Shown: in pieces, positions 45,339 through 56,432 of the stretch
Position numbering within the stretch: the first letter of the stretch is position 1
How the letters are laid out: each line of letters opens with the position of its first letter
Assembly (NCBI RefSeq): GCF_932276165.1
Contig: NC_064002.1
Span: forward strand, 372,001 to 436,000
DNA from: Plutella xylostella
Lineage: Eukaryota > Arthropoda > Insecta > Lepidoptera > Plutellidae
DNA length: 64,000 bases
Direction: 5' to 3'
The notes under the pieces: generated by a model
Seen by the model: the letters and a program-made list of their open reading frames with translations, nothing else
What the model was told of the DNA's origin: nothing
Databases searched by the model: none
Translations under genes and position numbers: made by a program

Positions 45339-47280
45339 GCTGACTTCGCCTGTTGATTACTGAAAGCAAATAATTATGTACCAACTTACTGCAATACTAT
45401 CAATTTATGCACTTTTGATAAGATAATAGATGGGTACTTGTATTGTTTATTTCTATTATCGATTCGGTGTTTTATTATTCATTCAAAGAACATGATACAC
45501 CAACAAGCGCTGCTTTCTGGATCATTGTTTTCCTAGGTAATAATGTATGGTACCTACTTATAATGTTATAAAACCAGCAGTGACTTGTGTTCACCAAAAC
45601 TAAGACAGACCTTTGTATCCTTTAACCCTGTAATACTGAAACTATTTAGATTATGCTAACTGTTGGAGATGTTGACTTCTACAAGTCAAAAATCTCTCAG
45701 AAATATAGCAGTCAATTTTTGCACCAATACACCAATACCAATAATATGCTTTACAATTTACAGCGCCATCTACATTCAACGTTAGCAATCGTTTAAAATG
45801 GTTGCGTTACAACCATGTTAATACGAAATATCAAGCGTAGCCTAGTTCTTTGTTATCGAGTTTCAAAGAATATTATGTGAGAGGGCAGCACTTTTCCGTC
45901 TGGGTTATGGGGTGCAACATCATCGCATATAAATCAGTTTTTTTTATTGATTAGATGGTATCGATAATAAAATAATATATGGCTGGTAACACAAACGTAG
46001 TAATGCCTAACACGTTTAATCATAATTACAAACATTACAAAACACCATAGAACAACGCGGACTCGTGCACAACACTCAATCATCAACTCATCAGTCAACA
46101 GAAATAATATTATTACTGTCTAATTTATTTCCAATTCATTTTTACGGCAAAAACCATGATTAACTTTCGGAATAAATTAAACATTATTCATCGTTTGTAG
46201 TAGTTGATAGACCTCCTGAAACTTAAAATCCAAAGCAAAATAATTCACAATAGCCTACTCTCTGTATAAACTTGGTTCAATGATGACCTGTAAAAACTTA
46301 TCAAAGTCAGGTTAGACGTTCCAAACTTGTATAAAGTAAAAAATCTTATTCACCCAACACCTCACTGGTACACAAATAACAGGTTCGATGTCACAACTAA
46401 AGGAGATACAAGTGATACAACACACGTTGATCCTGCATGATCCAACACTCAGTACTAGTCATAGACTCTAGTCCTTATTGCAGCTAATGCTATAACACTG
46501 GGAGTTGTTTGTTATTGTAAGGTTACCGAAATAACCTGTTGCGTAATAAGCAGAATTAGTGTGGAGAATATATCAGACCCGCTCGTTATGGATCAGAATT
46601 TGTTTGATAGAATAATCTACGCCCATCACATCGGTCAAGGCCATATTGATAATAACACAGCCGCTGTGACTATGTTATTGACAAAAGAACTTCAAATAAT
46701 AAATGTTTATCCTTATTATTAGATACACAGTTATGTTAGTAGTACGAAGGTTTCTAATTTGTGTGTTTTGCAGAAATACTCGTATATCTAATAGTACCTA
46801 ATATTTATCTGATATTATTATGTAGGTAGTACCAGCTCCTATAATTAATACATCATCTAAAAAAATAATTATGGTGGCCTACACTAACCTTCTGCTAATC
46901 ACTAACTAACTTCAATCATAACAGCTACGCCGGTTACTAGATATAAGATTGTATGTTTTTATTACAAACTAATTCGCAGACACAATTATTATTTATCTGT
47001 ATTCTTATAAGTTATAAGATATGATAAGACTTAATATTTATCATTAAAACAGTAAGTAGCTGGCCCGACAACAAATAAATGATCACGTGCAAATAATTTC
47101 AAATGATAATATTAGATAGGTAGTTTCAAAATAAAACTTTATTTAAAAAATATGTACATTATGACTGTATCGATAACTGCCAGGTTCAACAACTAGCAAA
47201 TCAGTTCATCAAACATAAACCATAACCAACAACCATGCAATTTACATAATTTATCACAATTTGTTTAAAACTATTTTAAA
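45339..47280. other. Intergenic region between EcKL and UGT-1
   Basis: It should hold the EcKL promoter and 5' leader (right of 45,339) and the 3' end of the first UGT. An AATAAA for the UGT lies on the minus strand at 47,138-47,143. A 'tagaacaacgcggactcg' block at 46,048 recurs at 40,603 and 60,179. No other gene is seen. Confidence 0.5.
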
Positions 47281-50200
47281 CTAGTTTTTCTTCTTTTTAG
47301 CACTGGTCTTCTCCACCTTTTTGCTACAGCACAGCCGTTTCAAGCCGATATAGATGGCCGCTAGCACAGAAAAAACTACAACCGCTAGGTCCAGATAGAC
47401 CTTCTGGTACCAGGGGACCAGAAGCGCGGGGGAGCGCAGGTGCGGCGCGCCGCGAGTCTTCACCACGTGCTCCACCCAGTGCACCAGCTCGCGCGCGGGC
47501 GGCGCCGGCCGGTCGTGGTAGATCAGGGACAACTCCTTCACTCTCTCCGTGTAGCTGAGAGGAGAAGAAAAACAAATGAATATAGGGTACTCAAATAAGT
47601 ACAACTGAGAGAAATATGGCCGGCCCACTGCCCAAGAACCGATGACCGGTGGGGCAAACGAGACCACGAACTGACAAGCGAAGCGTGGATAGCTCTCCGG
47701 GTCGATGGACCGACCACCTTAATCAGGTGGCTGGATGAGGAGGGCCGAGGAAACAGTGTTGTCAAAGGATGAAGAGTAACATACCTAGGATTTGTAAGCA
47801 GCTCTTCAATAGCACCCTTCAACTCTTGAGCAATGTTATAAGACAGGTCGACTCGCTTGGCAAAGCCCTTGCCGACGGCGCGGTCTACATTGACGAACTG
47901 GTCTGCGAAGGCTGGGATGCCGATGATGGGAACCCCGAAGTGGATCGTCTCGGTCGTGGACAGGAGACCGCCGTGGGTGATGAATAATTTTGTATTGGGG
48001 TGAGCTAAAAAAGATAGTGAAAGCTTAGGAAATGGATTTTGAAAGGACTATCTCTTGTCTAAGGACCACCACATAAATAGTCTTCGAGATTTGATTCTGC
48101 CATTATAGTTGTGGAAAAATAATAGGCCCGTTAGAACAGCTCCAAAATGTATGGGATGACAGCTGGTGTCAAACCTAAATCATGAAAAATCTAAACAATT
48201 AGCAACTTTTGGTGCTTTAAAAGTTCTTTTTTCTTTCGGTCATTAAATAATAAGCCAGATTATGTGTCTTTTTATGTATTTCATCAAGTAAATCAAGAGT
48301 AAATAGCAAATTTGTGTAGCTGTCCAAACGGGCCTATTATATTTCGACAACTATAAGTCATCATAGGTGACAAACACAATTAATATCACTTATTATGATT
48401 GATGATAACTTTTTCAAACATGATGTTGACGCTGAAAAAAGTAGGTAGGTACCTACTAGTGCTTATTATCTCCTCCTACTACGAGGGGTTAGCTTGCATA
48501 ACTACTCGTAATAGTTAGTAAATATTTAGATTTCATATCTTACCTAATATTGTTGGTTGAGGGGCCCATTTCAAGATGTGCACATTTTTAGGTAAGTTCG
48601 GTAAGTCTTCTTCGAATTTCCACAGAACAGTTTGTTTCAGTCCTGAGAACATTTTCAACAGGTCTTGTTTGATTTCTACCGGCCAGTCTTTGCTTTTCAG
48701 GTTGGACCCCATGCTGAAGTAGATCACTCCATCTTTTGAACTTTCTATGATATTTTTGAGTTCCTGTGGAAATGAGATTGATTATTAAAGGTGATTTGCC
48801 AACTACAACAACAGGATGTCCATGTTAAAATAAAGTTCATAACGGTCAATGGTCAATAAATAGGTACTTAAGTACTACCTTTGATAGTGGCTTTAGGTCA
48901 GGATCGATGTGGTATCCTCCTATAGGCTTGTAGCTCTGTGGCAGCCTGGTGGCCTCTCCCAAAGACACGTGGGAGTTGCCCAGCATCAGGGATATGTTGT
49001 ATCTCTGAACGTTCAGTGGAGTCAGCGTCCTGCCTCTAGCTTCTGCCGCTGGCCTAAAGTTCTCCTCGTAGATTTTATTCTCTATCGCTTCGAAGTATCT
49101 AAGGATAGTAAAACACAAAAAAGGTTAAATTTCCAAGATTCTTCCAAGTCCTATTGTCATTAAACAAAACACGTTGTAGTGTCGTAGTATCAGCTCGCAA
49201 CATAAACTGTGGGACCAACTTTGAAATCGTATCGAATGTTGCTCATTATGTCGGGCACATTAACTATTGCAACAGGATCGACACTGATCCAATTCTACCC
49301 TGTACAGATGCCCTTAGATCCAAAACTATCTTAAGCCTCCTCTCAGTTCACCAAAACAAAACAACATTCTTACAGCGACTTAAACAGCAGTCCGGCGACC
49401 TGGTTGAAGAGTTCCTTGACTCGGGCTACGAAGCCGAGCGGCGCGGTGCCGGTGGACTGGATGTCCACGGTGTAGGCGGGGTTGGGCAGCCCGTCGATCC
49501 ACTGCAACACCATCCAGTGAGGTTCCACTGACGAGAACAGGATCATGGGGCAACCGAACACTGAGCCGAATCTGGAATTTTACAAATATCTTTTGAATAC
49601 GAAAGTTACGTAGGCGTACCTATTGTATATGCACTCAATTTGAATATGAGTAGTTATCTAAATAGGCTATAATTATAAAAAAAATTTTTCAAGGGTTGCA
49701 AATCAGTATATCTTGGGGCGCAAGTCGCGAGGGACAAGACGTGACAAAAGTTTTCCATCAATGCATCGCAATGTGCCAACGTAAAATGGCACGTCTGGTG
49801 CCTCATGCTAGGTCTGCAGGTATTATGCAGCTATTATATAACCTATTATATAAGTTTTAACTAACTACCTATGACATTACTTTATGTACCATGAGTCCCT
49901 TAATTATAAATTGATAATTTGCTTACCCAGTGAATACTTCCGAAAAGAACCACTCGACAATGACGGCATCAAAGTTTTGTTTTGGATCCCTCATCAGCCT
50001 CTGTACATTCTCATTGCTGACCGTGTTCTTCGCTTGCTGTTCGATTATGCCGAAGAAAACACTTAGACTTGGCTGTTCCCCTTTATCATCGATCAGCTTT
50101 TTTATATTCACTAAGTCAACTGAAACGGTAATATCAACCAATATTAACACTTGAACAAGGTTATGGGTAAGTAAGTTAATATAATTAAAGTAGGTAGTGT

Positions 50201-51372
50201 AATCTAAAAATTACTAAGTATAACTAGCCATTGTTACACATAAATCAACAGGAGGAATGGATATTCAAGCACAACCTTCAAGCTCTGGCGGCAAAACAAT
50301 CAGTGATAAAAGTATTGAAATGTATCATTTTATGACTGACCTGGGAAATACTTGATGTTATCGCTGACATTTACTTGATGTAGTCTCGCTGGTGGGTTTT
50401 CCACCGGGAACGCAGTTATGTACGTCACCTGAAATTATAGATAGGTACTGTTAGGTACTGGTTATAGTATAAGAAAAAATATTGCACAGTTATAATAATT
50501 TCAAGCTTTCATGTACTAAGAGGATCGAGGCATGCCTCAATAGTTATACACTATAATGTGATCTCTCTACAGATGTAACAGTTAGTGAGGACGACCGCAT
50601 TCAAGTTCAAGGCTAACCAAAGGTAGTCCCCAAAGGTACCACCATTTCTAAACCACGGTAGGTCCTATAATTTTTTTTATTGATAACTTCTGAATTTAAA
50701 ATACTTGTATCTATATGGATAGACGCCATGATGTAACTACCATCAATCATACTACCAACGTCGCGTCGGCGTCGTCAGATGGGAGTGTTTTTTTTATGTC
50801 TTGACATCTAAGTCAAGGTTTTATATACGAGTTCTGATAATATTGTATTCATAATAATATAACTAGTATGAGTATATTTCTTGTCTACTATTATAAATAG
50901 AACACAATATTCCAATCGCAAAAAAGTGGTGAAATGAAATCAATGTTCAAACAAATCCTCTCTGTTGATTTCACAACTATGAACGAAGAGTAACGCGGAA
51001 CTTAAACATGAAATCCAGCACTGTGATTGGCTAAATTTTCATTGATTATGATTTCACCACAGATAATTAATATTTTTTGTAATTCCCAGAACATAAACAC
51101 CACGCTAAACAGCGTCAAATTATGAGCTGTTTTTTAATTATTATATTTTTATAGAATTTAGAAAACGTAAATTTTATGTTAGTTAAGTACTTTATGAGTT
51201 ATTATGATTTAAAAATATATTTCACCTCATGTCCGGCGTTGAGCAGGTTCCTGACGAAGCCGTCCCCGAGGATGGTGTGGCTCTTGCCCGGCACCGGGGA
51301 CACCACCAGGATCTTGTAAGCAGCTGACAGCGGCGCCGCACACACACATAACACTACAAGGTACTTCCACAT
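47281..51372 (-). CDS. UDP-glycosyltransferase 1 (membrane UGT), 8 exons, 519 aa
   Basis: Transfers a sugar from a UDP-sugar to lipophilic substrates in the ER lumen. Exons: 51372-51226, 50428-50341, 50119-49927, 49571-49374, 49098-48879, 48763-48544, 48004-47785, 47554-47281; all GT-AG, frame open to TAG. The signal peptide is residues 1-17. The N-terminal acceptor half has the catalytic His32 in PGKSH. The donor half carries WAPQPTIL (348-355), THGG (365-368) and FADQF (388-392), the UGT signature region. A C-terminal transmembrane segment (DLAVVVFSVLAAIYIGL) is followed by a basic tail with a KKxx ER-retention signal (ends KKKN). Length and architecture are typical of insect UGTs. It lies in tandem with UGT 2, about 0.9 kb away and with the same intron positions, so the pair arose by duplication. 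Introns 1 and 6 hold MITEs. The subfamily (UGT33/UGT40-like or other) and substrate are not determined. Confidence 0.93.
48103..48356. mobile_element. MITE in UGT-1 intron 6
   Basis: The left end 'ttatagttgtggaaaaataa' with 'taggcccgttagaacagct' and the right end 'agctgtccaaacgggcctat' with 'tatttcgacaactataa' are inverted repeats of 39 bp with five mismatches. TA at the edges suggests a Tc1/mariner-type MITE. At 254 bp it has no coding capacity. Confidence 0.75.
50926..51060. mobile_element. Small foldback MITE in UGT-1 intron 1
   Basis: GTGGTGAAATGAAATCAATG at the left pairs with CATTGATTATGATTTCACCA(C) at the right, with a small indel. Total length is 135 bp. No clear target duplication remains, so its superfamily is not assigned. 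Confidence 0.6.
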
Positions 51373-52308
51373 GTTTATGTTATCTAGAATAAAACTGAAT
51401 ACAAACTGTCCCGGCCGCCCACGACCGATCTATTCGGGCACATCGGCTCTAATGAAAATATTAAACAATCTGGGTCGAAGCTACTGTTATCTCATAGTTG
51501 TGTTTTGTGTTGATGATGACACATAGGTAGTTCAGTGCCTTGATTCAATCTTGATTCCTGTAATAATACGCAAGCGTACAAAATAACCGCAATGACTGAT
51601 TTTTTCACGCCTTGTAGAAAAATTAGGTATCCTGTTAAATAATTGTCCTGTTACCTAGTTTATTTCGATGTATGCACAAAATAAGAGTAGGTTTTTTTTT
51701 AAATATGCCAGTCGCTGAGTTATGGCTATGGTTTTGTTTTGTGAATGTCTCCATGTTGTACAGGAAATATGCACAAACAACGGGACAATGTTGTCAAAGT
51801 CAAAGTCAAAATTTTTTATTCATCGTACAAAATATAAAATTTTCTAATGAACTTGTCGTGTTGTCGTGTGAGAATCACGTGAGACGAATATAATTAACGC
51901 GTTCGTCCAAGCTTCGATTTAAAAATAAACTACTGTTTGTTCATTTAACAGCAGACTGGATCAAAAAAGCAAACCAAAGTTAAAATACCTACTTACTTAA
52001 ATAGAAAATAAATTTTAAATAAAAAATCCGTAAGAGTTAAAAATATCTACATGACATAATTTTATTTATTCTATGAAGTACAGGTAACCATTTTTACTAA
52101 ACAACAGGGTGCTTATCATGTCATCTTATTAGTTATCTTATCATCATCATTACACTTACTCGTAAGTAGTAATCTTAACTGGGTAAGTACTTCAGATTAT
52201 CTATAAATTGCGAGAAAATATTAGTAAATATTTTATATCGTTTTTCAAATCGATATTATAGATAAGTAATAACTATTAGGTAGGTACCAACAATCTAGCA
52301 TCAATTTA
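51373..52308. other. Intergenic region between the two UGTs
   Basis: It should contain the UGT-1 promoter (left part, minus strand) and the 3' end of UGT-2. AATAAA signals for UGT-2 lie on the minus strand at 52,305-52,310, overlapping the stop, and near 52,060. An antisense LINE-tail-like fragment ('gtcaaagtcaaagtcaaaat', 51,793-51,812) lies in the middle. No gene is seen. Confidence 0.45.
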
Positions 52309-55300
52309 TTAATTTATCTTCTTCATATACCTCTCCTTTTCCACCTTTTTCCTACAACAAAGCCATTTCATACCCACATAGACCACGCCTAGCACACTTA
52401 TCACTACAGCGGCTAAGTCCAGATAGAGTTTCTGGTACCAGGGTACCAGGAGCGCCGGGGAGCGCAGATGCGGCGCGCCGCGAGTCTTCACCACGTGCTC
52501 CACCCAGTGCACCAGCTCGCGCGCGGGGGGCGCCGGCCGGTCGTGGTAGATCAGGGACAACTCCTTCACCCTCTCTGCGAACCTGGTCAATGTAGAAAAG
52601 AAACTAATGTATGTTAGCGTCTTTCTTTTTCAGCCTATAGCAGTCCACTGTTGGACAAAGGCCTCTCTAAAAGCACGCCACCGGACGCGATGTATTTCCG
52701 CGACCAATCTTTTAACAAGTCGTCACACTATCTGGCCATAAGGCGTCCGGTCCTAAACTAGGTTTGCCTAGTTGCGTCTCCACTCCAGAACGTTTAATCC
52801 ATCGGATATCGATTCTTCGAATCGGTGAGCTATGACGTCTGTATTAACACTAAAAAGCACCTAATAATGATAACCTACTTTTACAACAGCGGCTACAGAT
52901 TGCAACATTTATAGGAAATGTTACTATCTGTAGCCGCATCCAAAACATCAGTTGATCGCGCGATAAGGTGCCTTGCCGCACGTGATAGTATGCCTTGAAT
53001 GTATCATCGTCTGTTGTGGATCCGGCTAATTAAAATCGTCATCAAGTGATAACTAGTCACAAGTCTACTTACGTAGAATTCGAAATAACTTCTTCAATAG
53101 CACCCTTCAACTCCTGAGCAATGTTATAAGACAGGTCAACTCGCTTGGCAAATCCCTTGTTGACGGCGCGATCTACATTGATGAACTGGTCTGCGAAGGC
53201 TGGGATGCCGATGATGGGAACCCCGTAGTGGACTGCCTCAGTGGTGGAGAGCAGACCGCCGTGGGTGATGAAGAGGACTGTGTTGGGATGAGCTAGAAGA
53301 GCGATCAAAATTTGGATCCCATATACAACCTTTGAGCTTTATCCTGAAATGTTTCTGCGTATAAGGTGCGATTAGGGAAATCAGAAACTAAAATCTAATC
53401 TGACTGGCTGATCGCAGCTACACTTTAGCTTTACTAAGAAAAGGTTTTCTATCAAGATAATATCTTACCTAAAATAGTAGGTTGCGGAGCCCATTGCATA
53501 ATATGCACGTTTTTAGGTAAATCAAGAATGTCTTCTTCAAATTTCCACACAACTGTTTGGTTCAATCCAGAGAACATTTTCAGTAGGTCCTCCTTGATTT
53601 CCGTAGGCCAGTCTTTACTCTTGAGGCCGCTTCCCATGCTGAAGTAGATTACACCATCTTTAGACCTCTCCATAATGGTTTTCAATTCCTATTGAATAAA
53701 ACTGTTTTAATACGAGAAAGTTTTGAAGATAGAGTGAAGAAAATGTTTCATTAGTAGGTATCTATTCCTCAACACAAATGTCTATTCCATGTATTTGCTA
53801 CAGAGTCTGGAGTTGTCTGGAGTCAGACATAGTTAGAACTTTATCTCTAAAACCAGCATAAGAAAAACATCACCAGTTTCTATACCTGTGGTAGTGGTTT
53901 TAAGTCAGCATTAATATGGAATCCCCCTATAGGCTTGTAGCTCTGCGGTACCCTGGTGGCCTCCCCCAGTGACACGTGGGAGTTGCCCAGCATCAGGGAT
54001 ATGTTGTACCGCTGAACGTTTAGTGGAGTCAGCGTCCTGCCTCTAGCTTCTGCTGCCGGGCCGAAATACTCCTCGTAGATGTTATTATTTATTCCATTTA
54101 GGTAATTGGTTGATAATCTGTCGATTTAAAATGTATTAAGGTATAATTAACAATCCATACATTGCCTGTGTTCAATACAAATCACCCCGGAAGAACTGAA
54201 AAAGAATCTTACAACATCTGATACAGCACTCCCACAACTTGGTTGAGCAGTTCCTGAGCCCTAGCTGCGAAGCCGAGCGGGGCGGCTCTCGTGGACTGGA
54301 TGTCGACCGTGTAGGCCGGGTTGGGGAGCTCGTCCAGTAATTGGAGTTCCATCCAGTGCGGCTCCACCGAAGAAAAGACTATCAGTGGACAACCGAACAC
54401 TGACGCGAATCTGCAAATTATATTCGTACTCATTGAGTTATACTGTTCTTGTAGGTTTAAGGTTTTGCCGCGAGCTTCGCATCGGCTTAAAAAGTTTTGC
54501 TTTAAGAACCCTCGGATAAAAATAAGCAAACTTTCATAAAAAATGGTCTAGCCGCTATCCCGTGAAAGAGTAACAAACATACTTCAAAAACAAACTTTCA
54601 CGGATATAATATGTATCAGTACTATCAATCAGTACGATCTAAGTAAATGCAAATAGGTATATCCGATTAACCGATAGTGATAATATTAATAATAGTTACC
54701 TACTTACCCTGAATATATTTCGGAGAAAAACCACTCGTAAATGACCACGTCAAAATGTTTTTTTCGACCCTTCATAAGTTTCTGAACATTGTCATTGCTA
54801 ATAGTACCCCTCGTGATAAGCATGACAAATTGGTAAAACCCATGAAGACTGGATGGTAGTCCGTGAGTATCGATCAGGCTTGTAATATTCAGAATATTAC
54901 CTGAAAGGGCAAACCATACGTAATAAAGATACTTAATTTAAACGACGGCAAGTTAAATTGGTTTTATCAATTCATTCAACGGGTGCGTAAGTCAGAATAA
55001 TATTAGCAGTTCTTGTTAGTGTAGTAGATTGTTATAATTATGTACAAGACTGAAAAAGAATGAATGTTTGGGATAATAAGCAGCGTGAAGTCAAATATTT
55101 TAGCTCCGAAATATTAAAACAATTTATTTTTTCTTAAAATTTCTTTTATCTGAACATAGAACAAAGTACGCATTTCCGAGTACCTTATTATAACTATGTG
55201 TTCTTCAGAATTACGTCTGTTGCTGTTAGCCTAGTATATAAAACTATTATTGATACGTTACTTAGGGAGGCCCCTTTTTTGCACCCTCATGCCCTTAAAG

Positions 55301-55860
55301 AAGCTCACCTTTCAAGTATTTGGCATTATCACTGACAGCCACTTGATGAAGTCTCGGCGGCGGATTGTCCACCGGGTACGGAGTTATGTATGTCACCTGA
55401 AATTACACATAATGAACGTTACATGCGGCGTTACACACCAGAGCTACTGGTTCATGAATCAGGAATCATTATCAGGAAGATACATGGACCCGACAATATG
55501 GTGGTGGATACGGTACGGTAAATGAACAAGGAGTTTTGTGACATTTGAAAATAGGTCAGTAATCAAATTCCACATCTTGAGCACTTCAAGAATGGGCCAC
55601 AATTAACGTAGTCAACCCACCCACATTAGGCCAGCGTGGTCCTTTATTGGAAGGAGCCGTGCACCAGCAATGGGGACGTGGTGGGTTGTGTTGTGATAAT
55701 GAATGTAGGCACTTACCTCATGTCCAGCGTTGAGCAGGTTCCTGACGAAGCCGTCCCCGAGGATGGTGTGGCTCTTTCCCGGCATTGGAAACACCAGTAG
55801 GATCTTGTAAGCAGCTGACAAGTGAGATGCAAACATAAACAACACTAAAAACTTCCACAT
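52309..55860 (-). CDS. UDP-glycosyltransferase 2 (membrane UGT), 8 exons, 522 aa
   Basis: Tandem paralogue of UGT 1 with the same role and layout. Exons: 55860-55717, 55396-55309, 54900-54708, 54410-54213, 54117-53886, 53688-53469, 53292-53073, 52582-52309, ending TAA. All eight exons have the same phase as in UGT 1, and six have exactly the same length. Exon 1 is one codon shorter and exon 5 four codons longer. Signal peptide 1-16; His31 in PGKSH; QWAPQPTILAHPNTVLFITHGG at 350-371 with FADQF around Asp393-Gln394; C-terminal transmembrane segment LAAVVISVLGVVYVGM; KKIN ER-retention end. Exon 3, in the substrate-binding half, differs from UGT 1 at about half of its residues, while exon 8 is nearly identical. 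This suggests divergent substrates on a shared donor/anchor frame. Introns contain a LINE tail, a decayed Helitron-like element and an interspersed repeat. No frame damage is seen, so it is likely functional. Confidence 0.93.
52631..52796 (-). mobile_element. Decayed LINE C-terminal tail in UGT-2 intron 7
   Basis: The minus strand reads VLEWRRN at the right end and REAFVQQWTAIG before a stop at the left end, with several stops between. The E-A-(F/Y)-V-Q-Q-W block is the conserved extreme C-terminus of a LINE polyprotein common in Lepidoptera. A shorter remnant of the same block is at about 36,768 (+). Confidence 0.6.
54466..54616 (-). mobile_element. Decayed Helitron-like fragment in UGT-2 intron 3
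   Basis: The reverse strand shows in order 'gtgaaagtttgt', 'gttactctttcacggga', a block near 'tttttatccgag', 'aaactttttaagccga' and 'gcgaagctcgcgg', the same order as the copies at 29.7 and 30.9 kb. It is strongly diverged and the CTAG end is lost. Confidence 0.45.
55612..55690 (-). repeat. Interspersed repeat fragment in UGT-2 intron 1
   Basis: The minus strand has 'ccccattgctggtgcacgg', 'aataaaggaccacgctggcc' and 'taatgtgg', corresponding to the repeat at 31,567-31,672 with an internal deletion. Confidence 0.45.
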
Positions 55861-56430
55861 TTTTATATTGAATGAAAAAAAAAACAGGTAGTGACGACCG
55901 ATATGCTCAATTTTAGGGAGTGTAATATGGTTCACTTGCTAATACCTGAATTAGCAGAGTGTTAGTTAACTCATACAAATAGTGTTATTATGCTAAAGGG
56001 ATAGGTAACCAAAAAGGAAAATGATAAGCGTTAAAACTTGTTTCGGTAATTATTATGCATGTAATCAGTAGCATATCTCTTAGTTTTCAATAAAAGTTAC
56101 TATTTTCATTATAATACAGCTGCAAAAAATAGATTAGATTCAATTGACTCATGGACTATCTGGGTATATCTGGATAAAATATAAATAATAAATAAAAAGA
56201 AAATATAGGGGGGGGGGGAGGACGAAAAGGAGGTCTCAAACTGTAATTCTGTAAAAAAAATATACCTAGGTAATTTTTATTTACACCGCCATCTACATTA
56301 AATAGATGGAACTTACTTCAATGGCGCATGGAGTATAAAACTACAAGCCTAGCCTGCCATTACACCAAGTTACATTGCTGCCAATGAATTTTACTTTTTA
56401 TAATACTACCTATGATTTTTACCACACAAG
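55861..56430. other. Upstream region of UGT-2, no gene
   Basis: It should hold the UGT-2 promoter (minus strand). A run of 11 G lies at about 56,207. A 'cgccatctac' block near 56,288 resembles one at 45,766. No coding sequence is seen. Confidence 0.4.
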
Positions 56431-56432
56431 TA

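Noticed and set aside
47324..47575. Minus-strand frame overlapping UGT-1 exon 8 in another phase
   Set aside because: It is a shadow of the real exon, in which the transmembrane segment and KKxx tail are in frame.
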